Of a stretch of DNA of 64,000 nt, positions 24,585 to 37,683 are shown piece after piece. The notes beneath the pieces are model-generated. The model was not told where the DNA came from, did not search any database, and saw nothing but the letters and a program-made list of their open reading frames with translations. Both the position numbers and the translations under genes were made by a program. The DNA is from Dichetophora obliterata (taxonomy: Eukaryota; Arthropoda; Insecta; Diptera; Sciomyzidae), in contig OY986435.1 in assembly GCA_963920525.1 (NCBI GenBank), forward strand, positions 224,967,293-225,031,292. Direction: 5' to 3'. How positions within the stretch are numbered: the stretch's first letter is position 1; each line of letters starts with the position of its first letter.

Positions 24585-25579
24585 CAGTGTTGCCAGAAAA
24601 GGGAATTTTCGCCGTTTTGCGGGAATTTTCAACCCAAAAGGGAATACGGGAATAACACTCTTAAAAACGGGGGAAATGAGATTGAAAAGAGTAATTTTGT
24701 CACAAAATCAACAAATTATATTGTGTTAATTATCTTGTATTAAAATACATTTTAAAATTATCTGAGTTATTTCCAGTTTAAATTTTATTTTTAACTATTT
24801 GAATTAACCTGTGTTTTTAAATGAAATTCATTTGGATTGTCATCAGATGTAAACTCAAGCGTAGTTTTTTCTAATATAAAAAATACAAATTTTAGAATTA
24901 TAAAAATAAAAAGTCATATGATTTATTTGCTTGGCGACCTATGGAAAATAGCTAAGTAAAACTGAGAGCCTTAAAAATTTCAAGTTTCTCGGACGAAGGT
25001 GGACTTTGCATTTAGAATTTTCGAAATTGGGAATCCAATCGTTTGAAAAACAAAATTTATCCTTCATTAATTCTGTTGTGTTTCTATTTTCCGCATTTAT
25101 TTGAAAAATTTTAACTAATTAATAGGTCACTAAAAATATTGATTTATGAAATATACTAACATAAAATGGTCCAAAATTTTGGCATTATGTTTAAAAAAAA
25201 ATATGCAGACACAAGTAAAATGTTTCCAAAAATTAATATCGTTTATTTTTCTCTTCTGCATAGCATATAAACTGAGCGGATTTTTTCTACTCGATTACAC
25301 TTCTACGATTAGAAATCGAAAGGAAGTGTTTGCAGTTACACTTAAGTAATAAATGTGATATTCTTTTAGGCATATTTTTAATTACATTACTAAGGTTGGT
25401 ATTTTAATGGTTTCTATTTCAAATAAAACACTGAAGCAAGAGATAAAACGTCGGTAATTTTTCTTTAATATACTTAAAAACAGGGGGGAAAACGGGAAAA
25501 TATTAAAGGCAGAACGGGAAAAACTTATTGAAATGCATGAACAAAACGGGAAAATCTCTCTCAGAGTCTGGCAACACTG
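24585..25579. mobile_element. Nonautonomous hAT element, about 1 kb
   Basis: Left end CAGTGTTGCCAGA and right end TCTGGCAACACTG are exact complements and typical of hAT elements. Flanks are ATCGCAAC and ATCACAAT, a 6-of-8 match compatible with a decayed 8-bp duplication. Subterminal 'GGGAATTTTC' and 'AACGGGAAAA' motifs repeat near both ends. No transposase remains. Confidence 0.88.
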
Positions 25580-25821
25580 ATCACAATACACACAGAAATA
25601 TTGAAGTTGTTGTAATTGATATAAATTCGAGTTATGGAGATGAATATGCATGAAAGTCCTTCCAATACAAATAAGATTTCGGTTAGAGTTAAAAAAAATT
25701 CGAGTTAGTGAAATTTGACTTATAGTTATCAAAATATAAGGAAAATGTCTTGAGAAAGCAAAAAGCACAAATACTAATTCGAGTTATGCAGAATTTCGAG
25801 TTACGAAAGTTTTATTGCACA

Positions 25822-26298
25822 ACATTTATTTTTCTATAAAGTTTTAAAAATTTTTTTTATGATGTTATATCTTGGTCATCTCTTGAGCCTACGCTCAGAT
25901 ACCTATTATTTGAGAGTGGATACAATGTTGCACTGGTTCCACCGCACACTAAATTTATTTTTTACTTCTCCTCGGCTTTTCAGAAATCTTCATGTCTAAT
26001 CCATTTTTCTCAAAAGGGTAAAATTATGGCGGTTAGACCATGATTACAGTGATATTGACACATTATTGGCTATACGGTCTAACTCCACAATACTTTATTT
26101 CCTTTTTGCTCTCTAATAGGTCTCTAAAAGATCTCTTAAAAATGCCTTCATATTAATTTTTACGATTAATTTTCCTTATTTAAATATTATAATTTTATGC
26201 AGCATTTTTTAATTTTATTTTATTAATTATTATATATATTTTTTATCAACTATAGAAGCAGCTTAGCATTCATTGCAGTTAATTTTATAATATAACAC
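25822..26298 (+). mobile_element. LINE 3' fragment, plus strand
   Basis: This stretch is homologous to the complement of about 26480-27060, covering the end of the reverse-transcriptase reading frame and its 3' untranslated region. Shared blocks include 'CAGATACCTAT', 'CCATTTTTCTCAAAAGGGTA', 'CAGTGATATTGACACATTAT' and 'ACTATAGAAGCAGCTTA'. It is truncated at both ends and lies tail to tail with the longer copy. Confidence 0.85.
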
Positions 26299-26386
26299 AG
26301 TGCCACAAGGAAAATTCAAACCACTTTTTGACTGCTGTTCTTTAAATTGCTGGATGTTAATAGCAAAACAATATCTGGGTTTTTTC

Positions 26387-26387
<1 letters not shown>

Positions 26388-26424
<37 letters not shown>
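26388..26424. repeat. (TAG)n microsatellite at LINE 3' end
   Basis: About 12 TAG units. On the LINE sense strand (minus) this reads as a CTA-type tail right after 'TGAATAAAAATA', so it is probably the element's own 3' terminus. Confidence 0.9.
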
Positions 26425-26746
26425 TTTTTATTCAACAATTCATTACATTCTTAATAATAACAATATATGTATCTATAAGAAGAATTATGTTATACAAATA
26501 ACTGCAATGAATGTTAAGCTGCTTCTATAGTTCACTAGGAGCTAGAGGCGAATACAGCTTGTTAAAAATATATATAATAATTAATGAAATAATAATTAAT
26601 AAATGATGCATTAATAACAATAATCAAATAAAGAAAATAAATCGAAAATTTAATATTAAATATTAATATTAATATATATTTTTTTTTTTTGTATTTTTTT
26701 TTAGAGGCCTTATTGAGAGCAAAAACTTAATAAAAGTATTGTGGAG

Positions 26747-28683
26747 TCAGACTATAACAGCTAATAATGTGTCAATATCACTGTAATTGAGGTCTAAAAG
26801 CCAAAACTTTACCCTTTTGAGAAAAATGGATTGAACATAAATATTTCTTATTTCCGATGGAAGACTATTGAAAAGTCGAGGAGCAACAGAAGTAAAAAAG
26901 TTAAGAAATATTCTTAATGTGTGCGTTAGAACCAGTGCTACACTGTATTCATTAACTCTCAAATGATAGGTATCTGAACGTCGTCTCAGAAGATATCCAG
27001 ATTTAATAAAAAAAATTTTCAATACTCTATAGAAATATAAATGTTTCAAAGGAAGGACACTAAGTTTCCTAAAAAGTAACAGGCTACTACAAAATCTGTT
27101 CTTATGACAAACTAAACGAATAGCATGCTTTTGCGAAACGAGAAGAGGCTATCTTTTATTCTTATAAGTACCTCCCCAACAAGCTAAACCATACTCAAGT
27201 TTAGAGTGAAATATACCATAGTAAATACACTTGAGAAGAATAGGACTACAATATCATTTCAACACATACAAATGCCTGGTGGCAGCCAAAAGATACTTTT
27301 TAAGTTCACGTGTATGAATTGTCCAATCCATGTCACTATCTAGCCAAATACCTAGATATCTAAAAGAATTAACCTATTCAATAGCGAAGTAGTTTAAAGA
27401 ACAAGACTTATGATCACAGAACGTATGAATGCAATCCGACGAGGAACATACATATATCATAACCTAAACCAAATCTTTCACATTTACCACCATGAAAAAA
27501 AAAATGAATCGAAGTTTACATTTTTAGCATTCACATTAAAAAGCATTATTCTAGTTTTATCACTAAGTACCTGCTTATGAATCATAAACCAGTGCCTTAA
27601 AACAGCGAGATCATTGTTAATGTCAACAGACAATTGCAAGGTCGAGACACAAGAAAAGGCACATGCCATATCATCAGCAGAAGCATTGATGGAACTCCGG
27701 AACTTTATTGAAAAAAGCGAATTTATAAAGATTAAAAACAATATAGGACCCAGCACTGAGCCCTGAGGAACCCCTAATGTCAACAATTCTAATGAACTAT
27801 AACAATTAAATATTTTTACTTGCTGCTTTCTGTTTTTTAAATAGGACTGAAACCATTTAAAGATAAATCCCCTAAAGCCAGTCTTATAAATTTTATCAAG
27901 CAAAATTGTATGGTCCACTGTGTCAAACGCTGTAGTGATATCAACAAAAAGAGCTGCTGTTAACCGTTTATTATTAAGGCTGCAGTAAATGTTTGTAAAG
28001 AAATTCAATAATGCGTCTTCTGTTGATAGGCCAGATCTAAAACCAAACTGGAGTTTACTGAAACAATTATATTTCTCCATAAGGAGCACAATTCGAGCTT
28101 TCATTAATTTTTCAAATATTTTAGAAAATACCGGAAGAAGTGAAATGGGTCTGTAGTTTATAATTATGGAAGGTAAAACCTCTGCTACTTTTAAACCATC
28201 TGGAAATATACCACAGGTAACGCTTAAGTTGTAAATAAAGCTTAAAATGTCACTATTGAAGTAGACTTTCTTTTTTTAAAAATTATTAGATACATAACTA
28301 CAAGTAGTAGAATCTGAAGATTTTAATGATAAAATGGTTTTGAAAACTTCAAAAGAGCTGATAGGTTTAAAAACAAAAGTAGCTTGATTTGAAGCTTCAT
28401 TTGATATACAGTTACACTGTTGACCATTTACACAGCTTTCAGCAACTACTTCTTTACCTATTCTGGAAAAAAAACTATTATATCCATTAGCAATATCCTG
28501 AGCATTAGAAATAGTACTATTGTCAATTGAGATGCTAGATATCTGATCTTTATTACAATTCTTGCTCAAAATATTATTTACTAATTTCCACTCACCTTTA
28601 ATATCACCACTTACTTTATAAAACTCACATAGATAGTAATCATTTTTACAAGGCAGTACATCACTTGAAATCTCTATACACAA
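26747..28683 (-). pseudogene. LINE reverse transcriptase, broken
   Basis: Pieces in order on the minus strand: 28683-28276 (pre-RT linker, 'NGYNSFFSRIGKEV'), a bridging stretch with 'NYRPISLLPVFSKIFEKL' (about 28165-28105), 28104-27484 (RT core) and 27049-26747 (C-terminus, 'RLFNSLPSEIRN'). The core has 'FGFRSGLSTEDALL', motif A 'ALFVDITTAFDTVDH', motif B 'GVPQGSVLGPILF' and motif C 'ASADDMA'. The Asp-Asp pair is kept but the aromatic residue normally before ADD is Ser. The frame is lost by 28275 and again by 27484; roughly 430 bp to 27049 are scrambled. Not functional. Confidence 0.9.
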
Positions 28684-29257
28684 ATTTTTATAACTTTGCG
28701 CAAAAGATTCATTATTAGGGAATTTCTTTTTTTTTCTTGAAGAGTTGTTTTTTTCATTTTTATTTTATCAAGAAGAAAGTTAGACATCCTAGGCTTTAAT
28801 CTTTTAGGTTTTGCATTTTTGCTCACAGCTATTGATATGACTATTTAAAGTTTCTAAGAATTGTTCATATGCAATAGAAGGATTACTTTCCGTATAAACA
28901 TTATCCCAAAGTTCAAAACAGAGGGAATTTTTCAACTCAACAAAATCAGTTTTTAAGACAGAATCTACATTTGGCTACCGATTGCGTTTTATTGTATGAA
29001 GAATATCTTGGCTCAAACTGCATTGTTGAAAGAAAATTCACTTTTTCTGACGGTTTTATCTCGTAAGCCATTTGGAATTTTCTGGTCTGTTCTTCAGCAA
29101 AGTTTTAGCTATAGACTAGGAGAAAAAAGTGTAGAACAAATTGATCCGAAAATACAGCACTGAAGCCTCAAAGTGAAATCCTGAAAAGTGCTCACATTTT
29201 CTGCCATGTTTGGACCATATCTTTCAAACTGTTCCGAATTTTGGCAAATAGTTTAAA

Positions 29258-29870
29258 ACAAATTTTAGACAGTACACAATTAACGAACTCTTTAGAACCT
29301 GCCAACTGCATTTGACCAGTCCTTGGTACCGTTTTGGCCCTGCAAATGTGACATATTTAAAAAAAAAAAAAGAATAATAGCTTCAGTGCTTGAGATTTTT
29401 TCGACGACACATACATAATCACACTTTTTTTCGTTAAAAATTTATTTTCTATGAAAGAAATATTTTTTTTTTTACAAAATAAAAAAATATTTTTTGCGAA
29501 AGAAAATTTTAACGTGGTAAAAATGTTTGTTTCCTTGTTAATTAATCAAAAAAATAAAAAAATTAACTAGATAAAAAAGATGTTCTTTGAGTACCCAGGA
29601 TTCAGGACATGCATTCTGAAGAATAGTTTTTTAAAGAAGAAAGAATAGTTTTTTAAAGTCCTTCTTACTTTTGAGTCGGTGTTCGGCGAAATCTAAATTC
29701 CACTCCGGTTTATTGCGTATGTGTAGTCGTTAAAATCTTTAGCTGGATGTTATTTTTTTTTTGTGAATATATGTCACATTTGCAGGGTCAAAACGGTACC
29801 AAAGAGTGCTCAAATGCAGTTGGAAGGTTCTAAAGAGTTCTTTAGTTTTTTACTGTCTACTATTTGTTGT
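29258..29870. repeat. Inverted repeat with about 105-bp arms, possible MITE
   Basis: The arm 29258-29361 pairs with 29766-29870: 'GAACTCTTTAGAACCT', 'CCAACTGCATTTGA', 'GGTACCGTTTTG' and 'CCCTGCAAATGTGACATAT' occur in both, inverted. The loop is about 400 bp of AT-rich sequence. The ends have no visible target duplication, so it could be a MITE or an inverted duplication. Confidence 0.8.
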
Positions 29871-30299
29871 TTACCAAAAAACAGTTTAGTAATTATTTAA
29901 TTACCGGTGCACTTGTAAAGGAGGGCTTTACTAAAGAGAAGTTTGAAGTCGAATTAAAAAGAGGGGTTTAAAAACTTTAAAAGTTTATTCTTTAATAATA
30001 AATACATTAGTAAAAAAAATTATCAAAAACATATTTATTAATCATAATTTTAAATAAGATGTCCATTAAATATCAAGGTTTTTTTCTTTTGTAATTTATT
30101 TGAACTTTTCTAATTTATCAATACAAAAATATTATTTGATTTTTTTTAAAATTATTTTATTAAACTCATTTATGCTATTCTCATTTAATGGTTTAAAAAA
30201 ATTTTTGACTCAATATTACATATAAAAATAATTTATTAACAAATTTTTAATTTAAAATAATATAAAATAAAGCAACGAGCACTCTTTTTGGTAACAATA

Positions 30300-30540
30300 A
30301 CGGTAAGTAGTTACTGTTTGACTTATAAGTAATACTGGAGGTAATGAGTTACATTCATATGTATTGTAGGTAATACGGTAGGTTATTAGTTACACTCCGA
30401 CTTATAGGTAGTACTGAAGGTAAGTAGCTGGCCTCTGACTTATGGGTAATGTTGTTGGTAGCTAGTAATATTCTGACTTATTGGTAATACTGGATGTAAT
30501 TAATTCACCTCTAACTTATAAGTAATACTGGATGTAAGCA
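30300..30540. repeat. Minisatellite, about 39-bp unit
   Basis: A 'GACTTATAAGTAATACTGG' core recurs at 30320, 30399, 30437, 30476 and 30514, a period of 38-39 bp, with a longer divergent unit between the first two. Units are 70-85% alike by eye. Confidence 0.85.
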
Positions 30541-30544
30541 CCAC

Positions 30545-32577
30545 ACATTAACGCATATGACAAGCCCATGTAAAAATAATGCCTTATTTCTGTGCATTGT
30601 AATTCATCAGGAAACTAGCTCCCATTAACAAGTAATCATTAAATAACTTGTTCAGTAATGATTTCTTCCCCTGCTGTGTTGTAGCTTAATGAACTTTTTT
30701 GACAGTAAGCTCAAATATGATTCTAAAAATTGTATTTTTATAAAAATTCTTTTGGTTGCATTCTTTTTGGTTGCATAAAATTTCATTTACTAGTGCCATA
30801 AAAGTATGCGTAGAAATTTTATACATTTTGCTTGCATCAAATAAAAACAGTGTAAATTTATTAAACGGTGCAGTTTAATATTTGTCAAAGTGTTTTTAAA
30901 TGAAGTTAATTCCTGTCTTAGGTATAAAGATTTAAAGTAAAAAATATAAACCTTTAAACGTGCTTTTTGGAGTCTACACTAGCTTATAGTAAAATCTCTT
31001 GCAATGGAAGATTCACATGTATTTTTGTAAATTTTGTTCATCATTCAAAATCTAGAGCTTGTTTCTAAGATACTCGCCTCTGTCTTTTTGTAAAATCCTG
31101 CACAAACACTTAAGCTCATTTACGTTAGCATGAGCGTTTGTTTGTGGATTTAATGCTGTTGTGTGAAAGTATTGGTAGTGTGTGTGTTTGTTAATAATTT
31201 TTTTTGTTCTTGTTTATTTTTTTGTTTTTGTTTATTATTATCCTTTTGTGACATTGTTATTTCCGTTTCCGTTTTCAGTACAAAGCTTTTTGCTGTTGTT
31301 GTTTTTGTGGTTGGCTTTTTGTGTGTGTGCGTATATGTAGATGTCATGCCTTAGCACAAAATTTATCGCTACCATAACAAACACCTCTAGCTCTTGGCTG
31401 TTAGTTTTCCTTTTGTTTGCTTTCTTCCACCCGTTATTGTCGAGAGAGTGACACTTTTGTTTGTCTTATGAGTCGCCTTCTTTATATTTTTTTTTATTTT
31501 TTAATTTTTTATATATTTTATTGGTTTTATATTTTTCTTGCATGCATGCATGTTTAAAGTATGTGTTTCGTTTCGTGTGTTTTTGTTTAAGCTGAAGGCT
31601 ACTTTAAACAACCCACTCATAAGCACACTGTGACAAACAAACATGCATGTTGTTAAAACTTTGCCAACTTTATATGCAGTATTGTGAGCAAAATATTTGG
31701 ATTTAAGCAATGTTTTAATGATTCCGCGTGTCGTTCAGTGAATAAAATATTATTCATACGCCCCTTGAATTTCATGCAAACCATTCAAACACGTCCTTCT
31801 TGTCCCCAACTAAAATGTTATGTGCCCTTTTATACCTAAAACGTTAATTGGCAATGGCAAAACCTGCAGCTATAACTTGTTCGAAAGCAGTAAAGCAAAC
31901 ATTAGCCATATAATGATGGCCGATTAAATCCAAACCCAACGATGATGGTGAAAACAATTTTATGAACATACACAAAAGCCAGAAGATTAGAAGATTAAAA
32001 CTTTTGATTCTTTTTTTGTTTCTGCCCTTTTATATTACAAGGATGTACATTTTGTTTGTATTTGTATGTATTTCTTTAGAATAACATTTCACTAAGTTTA
32101 TTCAGATTCGAAACTCAATGCCTATTTTACTATCTGCTCATATCAAAGATTATAAGAATTAAGATTGAACCGAAACTAACATAAAGCTCTGGGAGTTATG
32201 GGACAACATTTAACTTAAAAACTAACACAGTGATTTTATTTCCAACTTAATTTTTTATTGAAATTTTATCATAGACCCTTTCTCTCGTGGACTTGTAGTA
32301 TTTAATAATAACGTAAAATATAAAATTTTATTATATAGCTTTTTTTACATTCTTTAAGATTTAAAAAAAAAAAAAGTCATAACAACTACTAAAAAAAAAA
32401 TTCCGAAAAATATAGTGTCAGTGCGCTTTAGAGATCTATTATATGATTTTTCATGAAATTTTAAATATCATGAATAAATAGTTCTATTAAATTTTCATCA
32501 ACACATAAAACGATATTTCGCTATCTACTTAGATTGGTGAAAAGAAAGAAAGACATGTGAAAGACTTTTATAAAATA
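30545..32577. other. No gene seen
   Basis: AT-rich, with T-rich low complexity at 31195-31330 and 31485-31550. No element or coding region is recognised. Confidence 0.4.
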
Positions 32578-33340
32578 CTAGCTGATATACCCGGTGTTAC
32601 TCGAGCAACTATTTATATATATATAATTTTTAATATACACTCTTCGTATCAATAATTTTAAAAATCCCGAATAATGAAAAAACATATTGCACGCGATTTA
32701 TCAAATTTCAGCGTTTAAGTTAGAAAGCCCTAAATTGCTTGACGGAATAAAAATATTATTTTTATATGGATTTATTGACCATCAAATAAATACAAGCTCA
32801 AAAAAACTGTTGCTTATTTTTTGTGTTTGTGGCGCAACTCAATATTGCTGTATGTAGAAACATTGAACAATAGTATACAGATTTCTTAAAGAATTTAGTC
32901 ATTTTATTGCTTATTTTATGTTAAAGAATTGCGTGTATATTTAATTAGTGTAGACTGTTTTATTATGGAATATCTAATACTTATAACTCAGTGAAAAAAT
33001 TATAGGGTCAAATGAAAGAACATAATTCCTTCTTATATTGCTATTGCTAAAGTATATTATTAAATTTTATATTTATTTTTTAACTTCTAAGAGCTTATAA
33101 AAATTATAGGGCTAAATGAAAGAACATATTGTAGTTCTTTTGTATATTGCGATTTCAAAGATATATTGTTTAATTTTATGTTTATTGTGTAACTTCTAAG
33201 AGTTATTTTAAACTTAAAAAGACTTAAAAAATAATACTGATAATTGAAAGGTATATAACTGAAATCATTTCTTTGTGGAACAAAATAATTATAGGGCCAA
33301 GTGGAAATTTAATTTCTTATAAACGGGATTGCATTTCTTA
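32578..33340 (-). mobile_element. Probable Helitron, 3' end at 32578
   Basis: Read on the minus strand, the sequence ends ACACCGGGTATATCAGCTAG followed by T, the CTAG|T signature of Helitron 3' ends and closely like the 43413-43777 element. Upstream (higher coordinates) are two or three internal repeats of about 105 bp, at 32998, 33104 and, partly, 33288, each with 'TTATAGGG' and 'CAAATGAAAGAACATA'-like blocks. The 5' end is not identified, so the right limit is approximate. Confidence 0.55.
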
Positions 33341-35445
33341 TAAAAATTAGAAAACAATACAATCAATAGTGTTTAGAAGAAACTCTTTTGAGAATGACTC
33401 AACTTTTGAACCATAGTCTGTGGTAGAAAATAAAAGCATACAAAAATGTCTTTATTTTGTAATTGAAGGGCTAATTGCAAGAACATGATAAGCCACCTAA
33501 GAAATATTTTTATATAATCTAAAGTTTTGACTCTAAAGTTTTGAAAAAATGTATTTTTGTATGAAGAAATGGAAAAGAACACGGAAACTTTTACAAATAG
33601 GTTTACAAATTAATGGGAACAATTAAAAATCCCTTCAGTGGTTGTTGGCAATGCGTTGAGGAATGTATTTATAAAAATTTTATATTTTATATTAGGTTGT
33701 GTAATGAACAAATTCGATAATTCGTGTGCATAAATTTTGTCTTGACGTGAAATGAGCAAATAGTTAAATTAGTTTATATTGCACCCTATGCGATAACAGC
33801 TTGGCACCATTTTTATGCTTGTACATGTGTTCAAGCCAAATTCTGAAAACCATTCTGGAAGTTAATTTGGTTAGTTTTACTAAGCTGTCAAAAACTAATA
33901 AACTTCCTTTTTCATCTGGTCATCATACAGAAAAGTTGTGTCTTCTTCTACTAGCAGATTTAAATTTGCATCAAATAAAATCAAGTAAGTCTCAAAGAAA
34001 AAGCTAATTGCACAATAAATAGTTTAACTAGTTTTCTGTAAAATTTCATTTAACGTTATGCGTTATTTAATTGCGTTATTTAATTTATTTTTAATATAGA
34101 GAGTTAATCACTCAATAAGTTTCCTAGTTAGTTGTTATCCGGAGAAATACCCAATAAGTCAATCGAGTTAAGAAATTCTGTGTAAGGCAAGCGTAATTAG
34201 ATATTAATTCAAAAGCGATATGGATGTAGAAAGGAATTCATTTCACACAATCTTAGACGAAAATCACATTTTTCTGTAACACTCGTGGAATTTTGAGGTT
34301 ACGAAAGCAGAGGCTACTATCCTAAAATATATTGGTAAATTCATTTAATTACATGTTTTATTCCTAGGGCTAAACGAATTGTGGCAATTTTCAGATTAAA
34401 ATTATTTAAATCTATCAACAGCAGCACCTTTACCCTACTGACCAGTTTTTGAAGTTCCAGTTTCATCACTGTCACCAAGCAGAAACTCATCGCACTCTCG
34501 TTAGGCGCAGCATGACAGTATATATGACTGCATGGTGTTTTGGGTAAAACTGTCAACAGTCAATAGTTAAAACGGTGTACGAAAGGTGGAGCAAAGCTTG
34601 TGTAGAAAAAAAAATAGTGAATAGTATGGTCTATAAAAGAAATAAAATAAAATAACGTAAAATCTATATAAGAAGTTATTAAAACATTAGCGGATAATAA
34701 GTGCTTTAGTTAAAGTTAAGTGCAAAGTTAAATAAGTAAAATTTCTTTGAAGTGCACATATGTAAATCGCAAAAAACGTAAAAATACAGAAAATGCGTAA
34801 AAACGTTAAAAACACGCTTAAAACTAAAACAAATGTAGCATGATAAATTTCAGACTACAGCAAAAGAATAAGAAAAAAATATATAAAAAAATACAAAAAA
34901 AAAATTAACTAGGTACATACAAAACTCTTTATAGTGTTGCTGCTAATATGACATTTATTTATAAAATGCTAAATTTTTTTATCAAGTGGAGCTTTCAATC
35001 TTAATAGAATTATGAGCATAAATTCATATTAAAAAAATCGAAAACAAAAAAATAGTTTATTAGTTCAAGTGATTAAGAAATTTTGAAGCACTAAATTTTG
35101 TTTAATAGTTCGGGAATTTGCCTATTTAATGAGCAAAGATGTATGTATCACTAAAAGTGCAAATGCTATCCCATTAAAGTTAGCAACAAAAATTATTTCA
35201 GCTCAATGCTCTACATCATCATTGAAGGCCTTCATCGATGGACTGCAGCATTCTGGAGCACAATGTGAGTAGTTTAATTATTTCTTTAAATTAAGACAAT
35301 CTAAGTAAAAACTAATATAATGAATTTAAAATTAATTTGTTAAGATAAGATATTAAAATGTTTAAAAACAAAAAAATAAAATAAGTGCGTAGAGTAAACA
35401 TACCAACAACAACCGAAAAGGTATGACATTGGAGACTTTCACCCG

Positions 35446-35476
<31 letters not shown>

Positions 35477-37307
35477 TTACAAGACGTACACCTGTTTAAA
35501 ATATTTGTTTCTTTTTATTGATACTGTTTGAGCAACAATAACGATTATTCTCTCAAAGATGACATTTGTAGTAAGTGTTGCCATTGTGGCAATAAGAATT
35601 AATTTTTTGTTTTTGTTGGCAAAATTAGTGTTTACTTTTAACCTTTATTTTCATGAATTGTTTACTATTTGAATTGAAGCTATTTATATTTGGTTATTTT
35701 TAAGTTTAATTTAAAAAAAAACAGAATCTTTTTTCTGAAGGTTAACGATTTTCTTATGAAAACGTAAGGTTGGTTGATACAATTTTCTGCTACTTTTTTA
35801 TTGCTCCACAAACTTAAAGCTTTTAAACACCACTTTGTGAAAGTAATTTTTTTAAATATACGTGTATAAATTAAAATCGAATCACCAAATCAATAAGAAC
35901 AATGTTTTTTGTAAATTTTTTGTTATAAGCATTTGTTATGAACAAGGCAATGCAATTTTGTAAAAACTTGTTTATTCTTATTATTATTTCAGCATTTAAT
36001 AATTTTAATTCTTTTGGCTGAATAAACTATTTTCATTATAATGTCGAAGTAAAAAGTTTTAGTTTTTCTTATTGTGATGTGGTAGGATATTGGTAAAAGG
36101 ATTATAGTGGGGTTTTATTAATATAAGCGCAGAATAAAACCAATGGTAGGGTGGGTTGTGAGCGCGCATCATCTTATTCATCCTGAAGATGCATAATCAA
36201 GACAAGTAGTAAAAATGATTAATAAGGTTGGTACTTGCAACATAGTAAAAGGTTTTTTTTTTTTTGCATGATCGTCGGGGTTCAGTTTGCATATGGTCAT
36301 GCAGGTCAATTTTTAGTTAGTTCAGGGAGTCAACAATAATATCTTGTGTGTATGGTTTTATGGTTTTTAGGATTGGTCAAGTGCCCCACCCCAAACTGAC
36401 TGAAGCTAGTGGCTTTAATGGCTCCCACCAAGACCTCTCCAACTACCACAACAGGTTAAATTGAGTTCAATCAGATTGCTCATATTTTTTTTTTGGGAAT
36501 TCGAAATAAACAAAAATATACATTACAGTTGCTTATCACGTTATTGCAATAAGCCTTTACGTTGTGCTTGAAGTTTTATGAAAAATTTTAAATGTGCGCA
36601 TTTTCGTAAAAAAAAAAGCTTCAGGGAACAGCTCATAAAATCCTTCTTTTCTACTTACGACTTCCCAAATTTTGAAAATATAATCCAAAAGAGCTCTTTT
36701 AAGACATATTAAAGAAAATAAAAACTGTCCTTTTTGTTTATCATATAAATTTGCGCATTTTCGTAAAAACATGCTATAGAAAAATGGTCACAGAATCCTT
36801 GTTGTGTTAAGAAAGGCCGAATTTTGGAAGTGTGTTAAGAAAGGCATATTATGCTTAAGTTAAAAGAAAAATATTTTTTTTCTACAAATGTTGGAATTCT
36901 AGAACCCTTTTTGTGGTGTATGACAATGTTTTATTTATATTTTTAAAGTTTTTTTTTAGCAAAAACTTGTGAAATATATTTTTGTTAAAGTTTCGAATAT
37001 GAAATATACTGAAATTTTTGTGATTTTGGAAAAAATTCTGTACAAAACTATAAAAACGGAAATTTGCCTTAACTTTCAAGGAGGCATCTAAAGATCATAA
37101 CTACCACAAACGAAAAATTATCGAATAATCCTTTTAGTTTCATATAATTAAGACTCTAACAATTTGCATAATTACTTTTACAAATTTAGTTAGTTAGTTG
37201 AGTTAGTCTGTTTTGTACAAGTTGACAAAGCTTTGTAGTATTTGCTAAGAAGCCGATATAACATTGGATAACCTATTTTTGTACAGCTGACTAAGCTTAG
37301 TAGAATG
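33341..37307. other. AT-rich DNA, no confirmed gene
   Basis: Contains a (CT)n tract at 35446-35473. A 63-bp segment at 35202-35264 lies between a TTATTTCAG acceptor-like and a GTGAGT donor-like signal and could be a small exon (see findings), but nothing else supports it. 36140-36440 is slightly richer in GC and unassigned. Confidence 0.4.
35446..35473. repeat. (CT)n microsatellite
   Basis: About 14 CT dinucleotides. Confidence 0.95.
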
Positions 37308-37683
37308 GCAGAATTATCCAGGTAGTGTTGACAACTGCTTATTTTCTCTTCAAAAGGAAAACATAGCCTGTCAAAAAAGCGAAAAAGAAAGCAAGCGTCG
37401 AAAACTAAAATCATAAAAATAAAAAATGAGAATAAACAAATAAAAATTTAAAATCATGAAAGTTGAAAAAATCGTGTGTGATTTCTGCGAAAAGCTTTTC
37501 AGTTCATTATGTTAAATTCTATTCAGTGCCTCAAAAGGAAGCTCGTCGCCAGAGGTGAATTGATGCCTGCGGCGTGATACTGATTATTTACAATGGCCTA
37601 TTGAAAGCGCTCTCTTTTTGAGTAAATTTTTTGACAGCTTGATTTTTCCATAAAAACTTTCAACACTACCTGGTTAATTCTGC
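37308..37683. mobile_element. 376-bp MITE with about 26-bp inverted ends
   Basis: Left GCAGAATTATCCAGGTAGTG and the complement of the right end GCAGAATTAACCAGGTAGTG differ by one base and continue with TTGA. The interior has no coding frame. No target duplication is evident, so superfamily is open. Confidence 0.8.

Larger units (their letters stand above)
26388..28985 (-). mobile_element. LINE (non-LTR retrotransposon), 5'-truncated, minus strand
   Basis: On the minus strand there is a linker region (from about 28985), a reverse transcriptase, a C-terminal segment ending near 26747, a 3' untranslated region and a triplet microsatellite tail. The endonuclease half is absent. A microsatellite rather than poly(A) tail and the general motif style suggest a CR1/L2/Jockey-related clade, but I cannot assign it firmly. 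Frames are interrupted in several places, so it is dead. Confidence 0.85.

Noticed and set aside
30300..30540. CRISPR-like array
   Set aside because: Repeats are head-to-tail and diverged, without unique spacers, in a eukaryotic genome.
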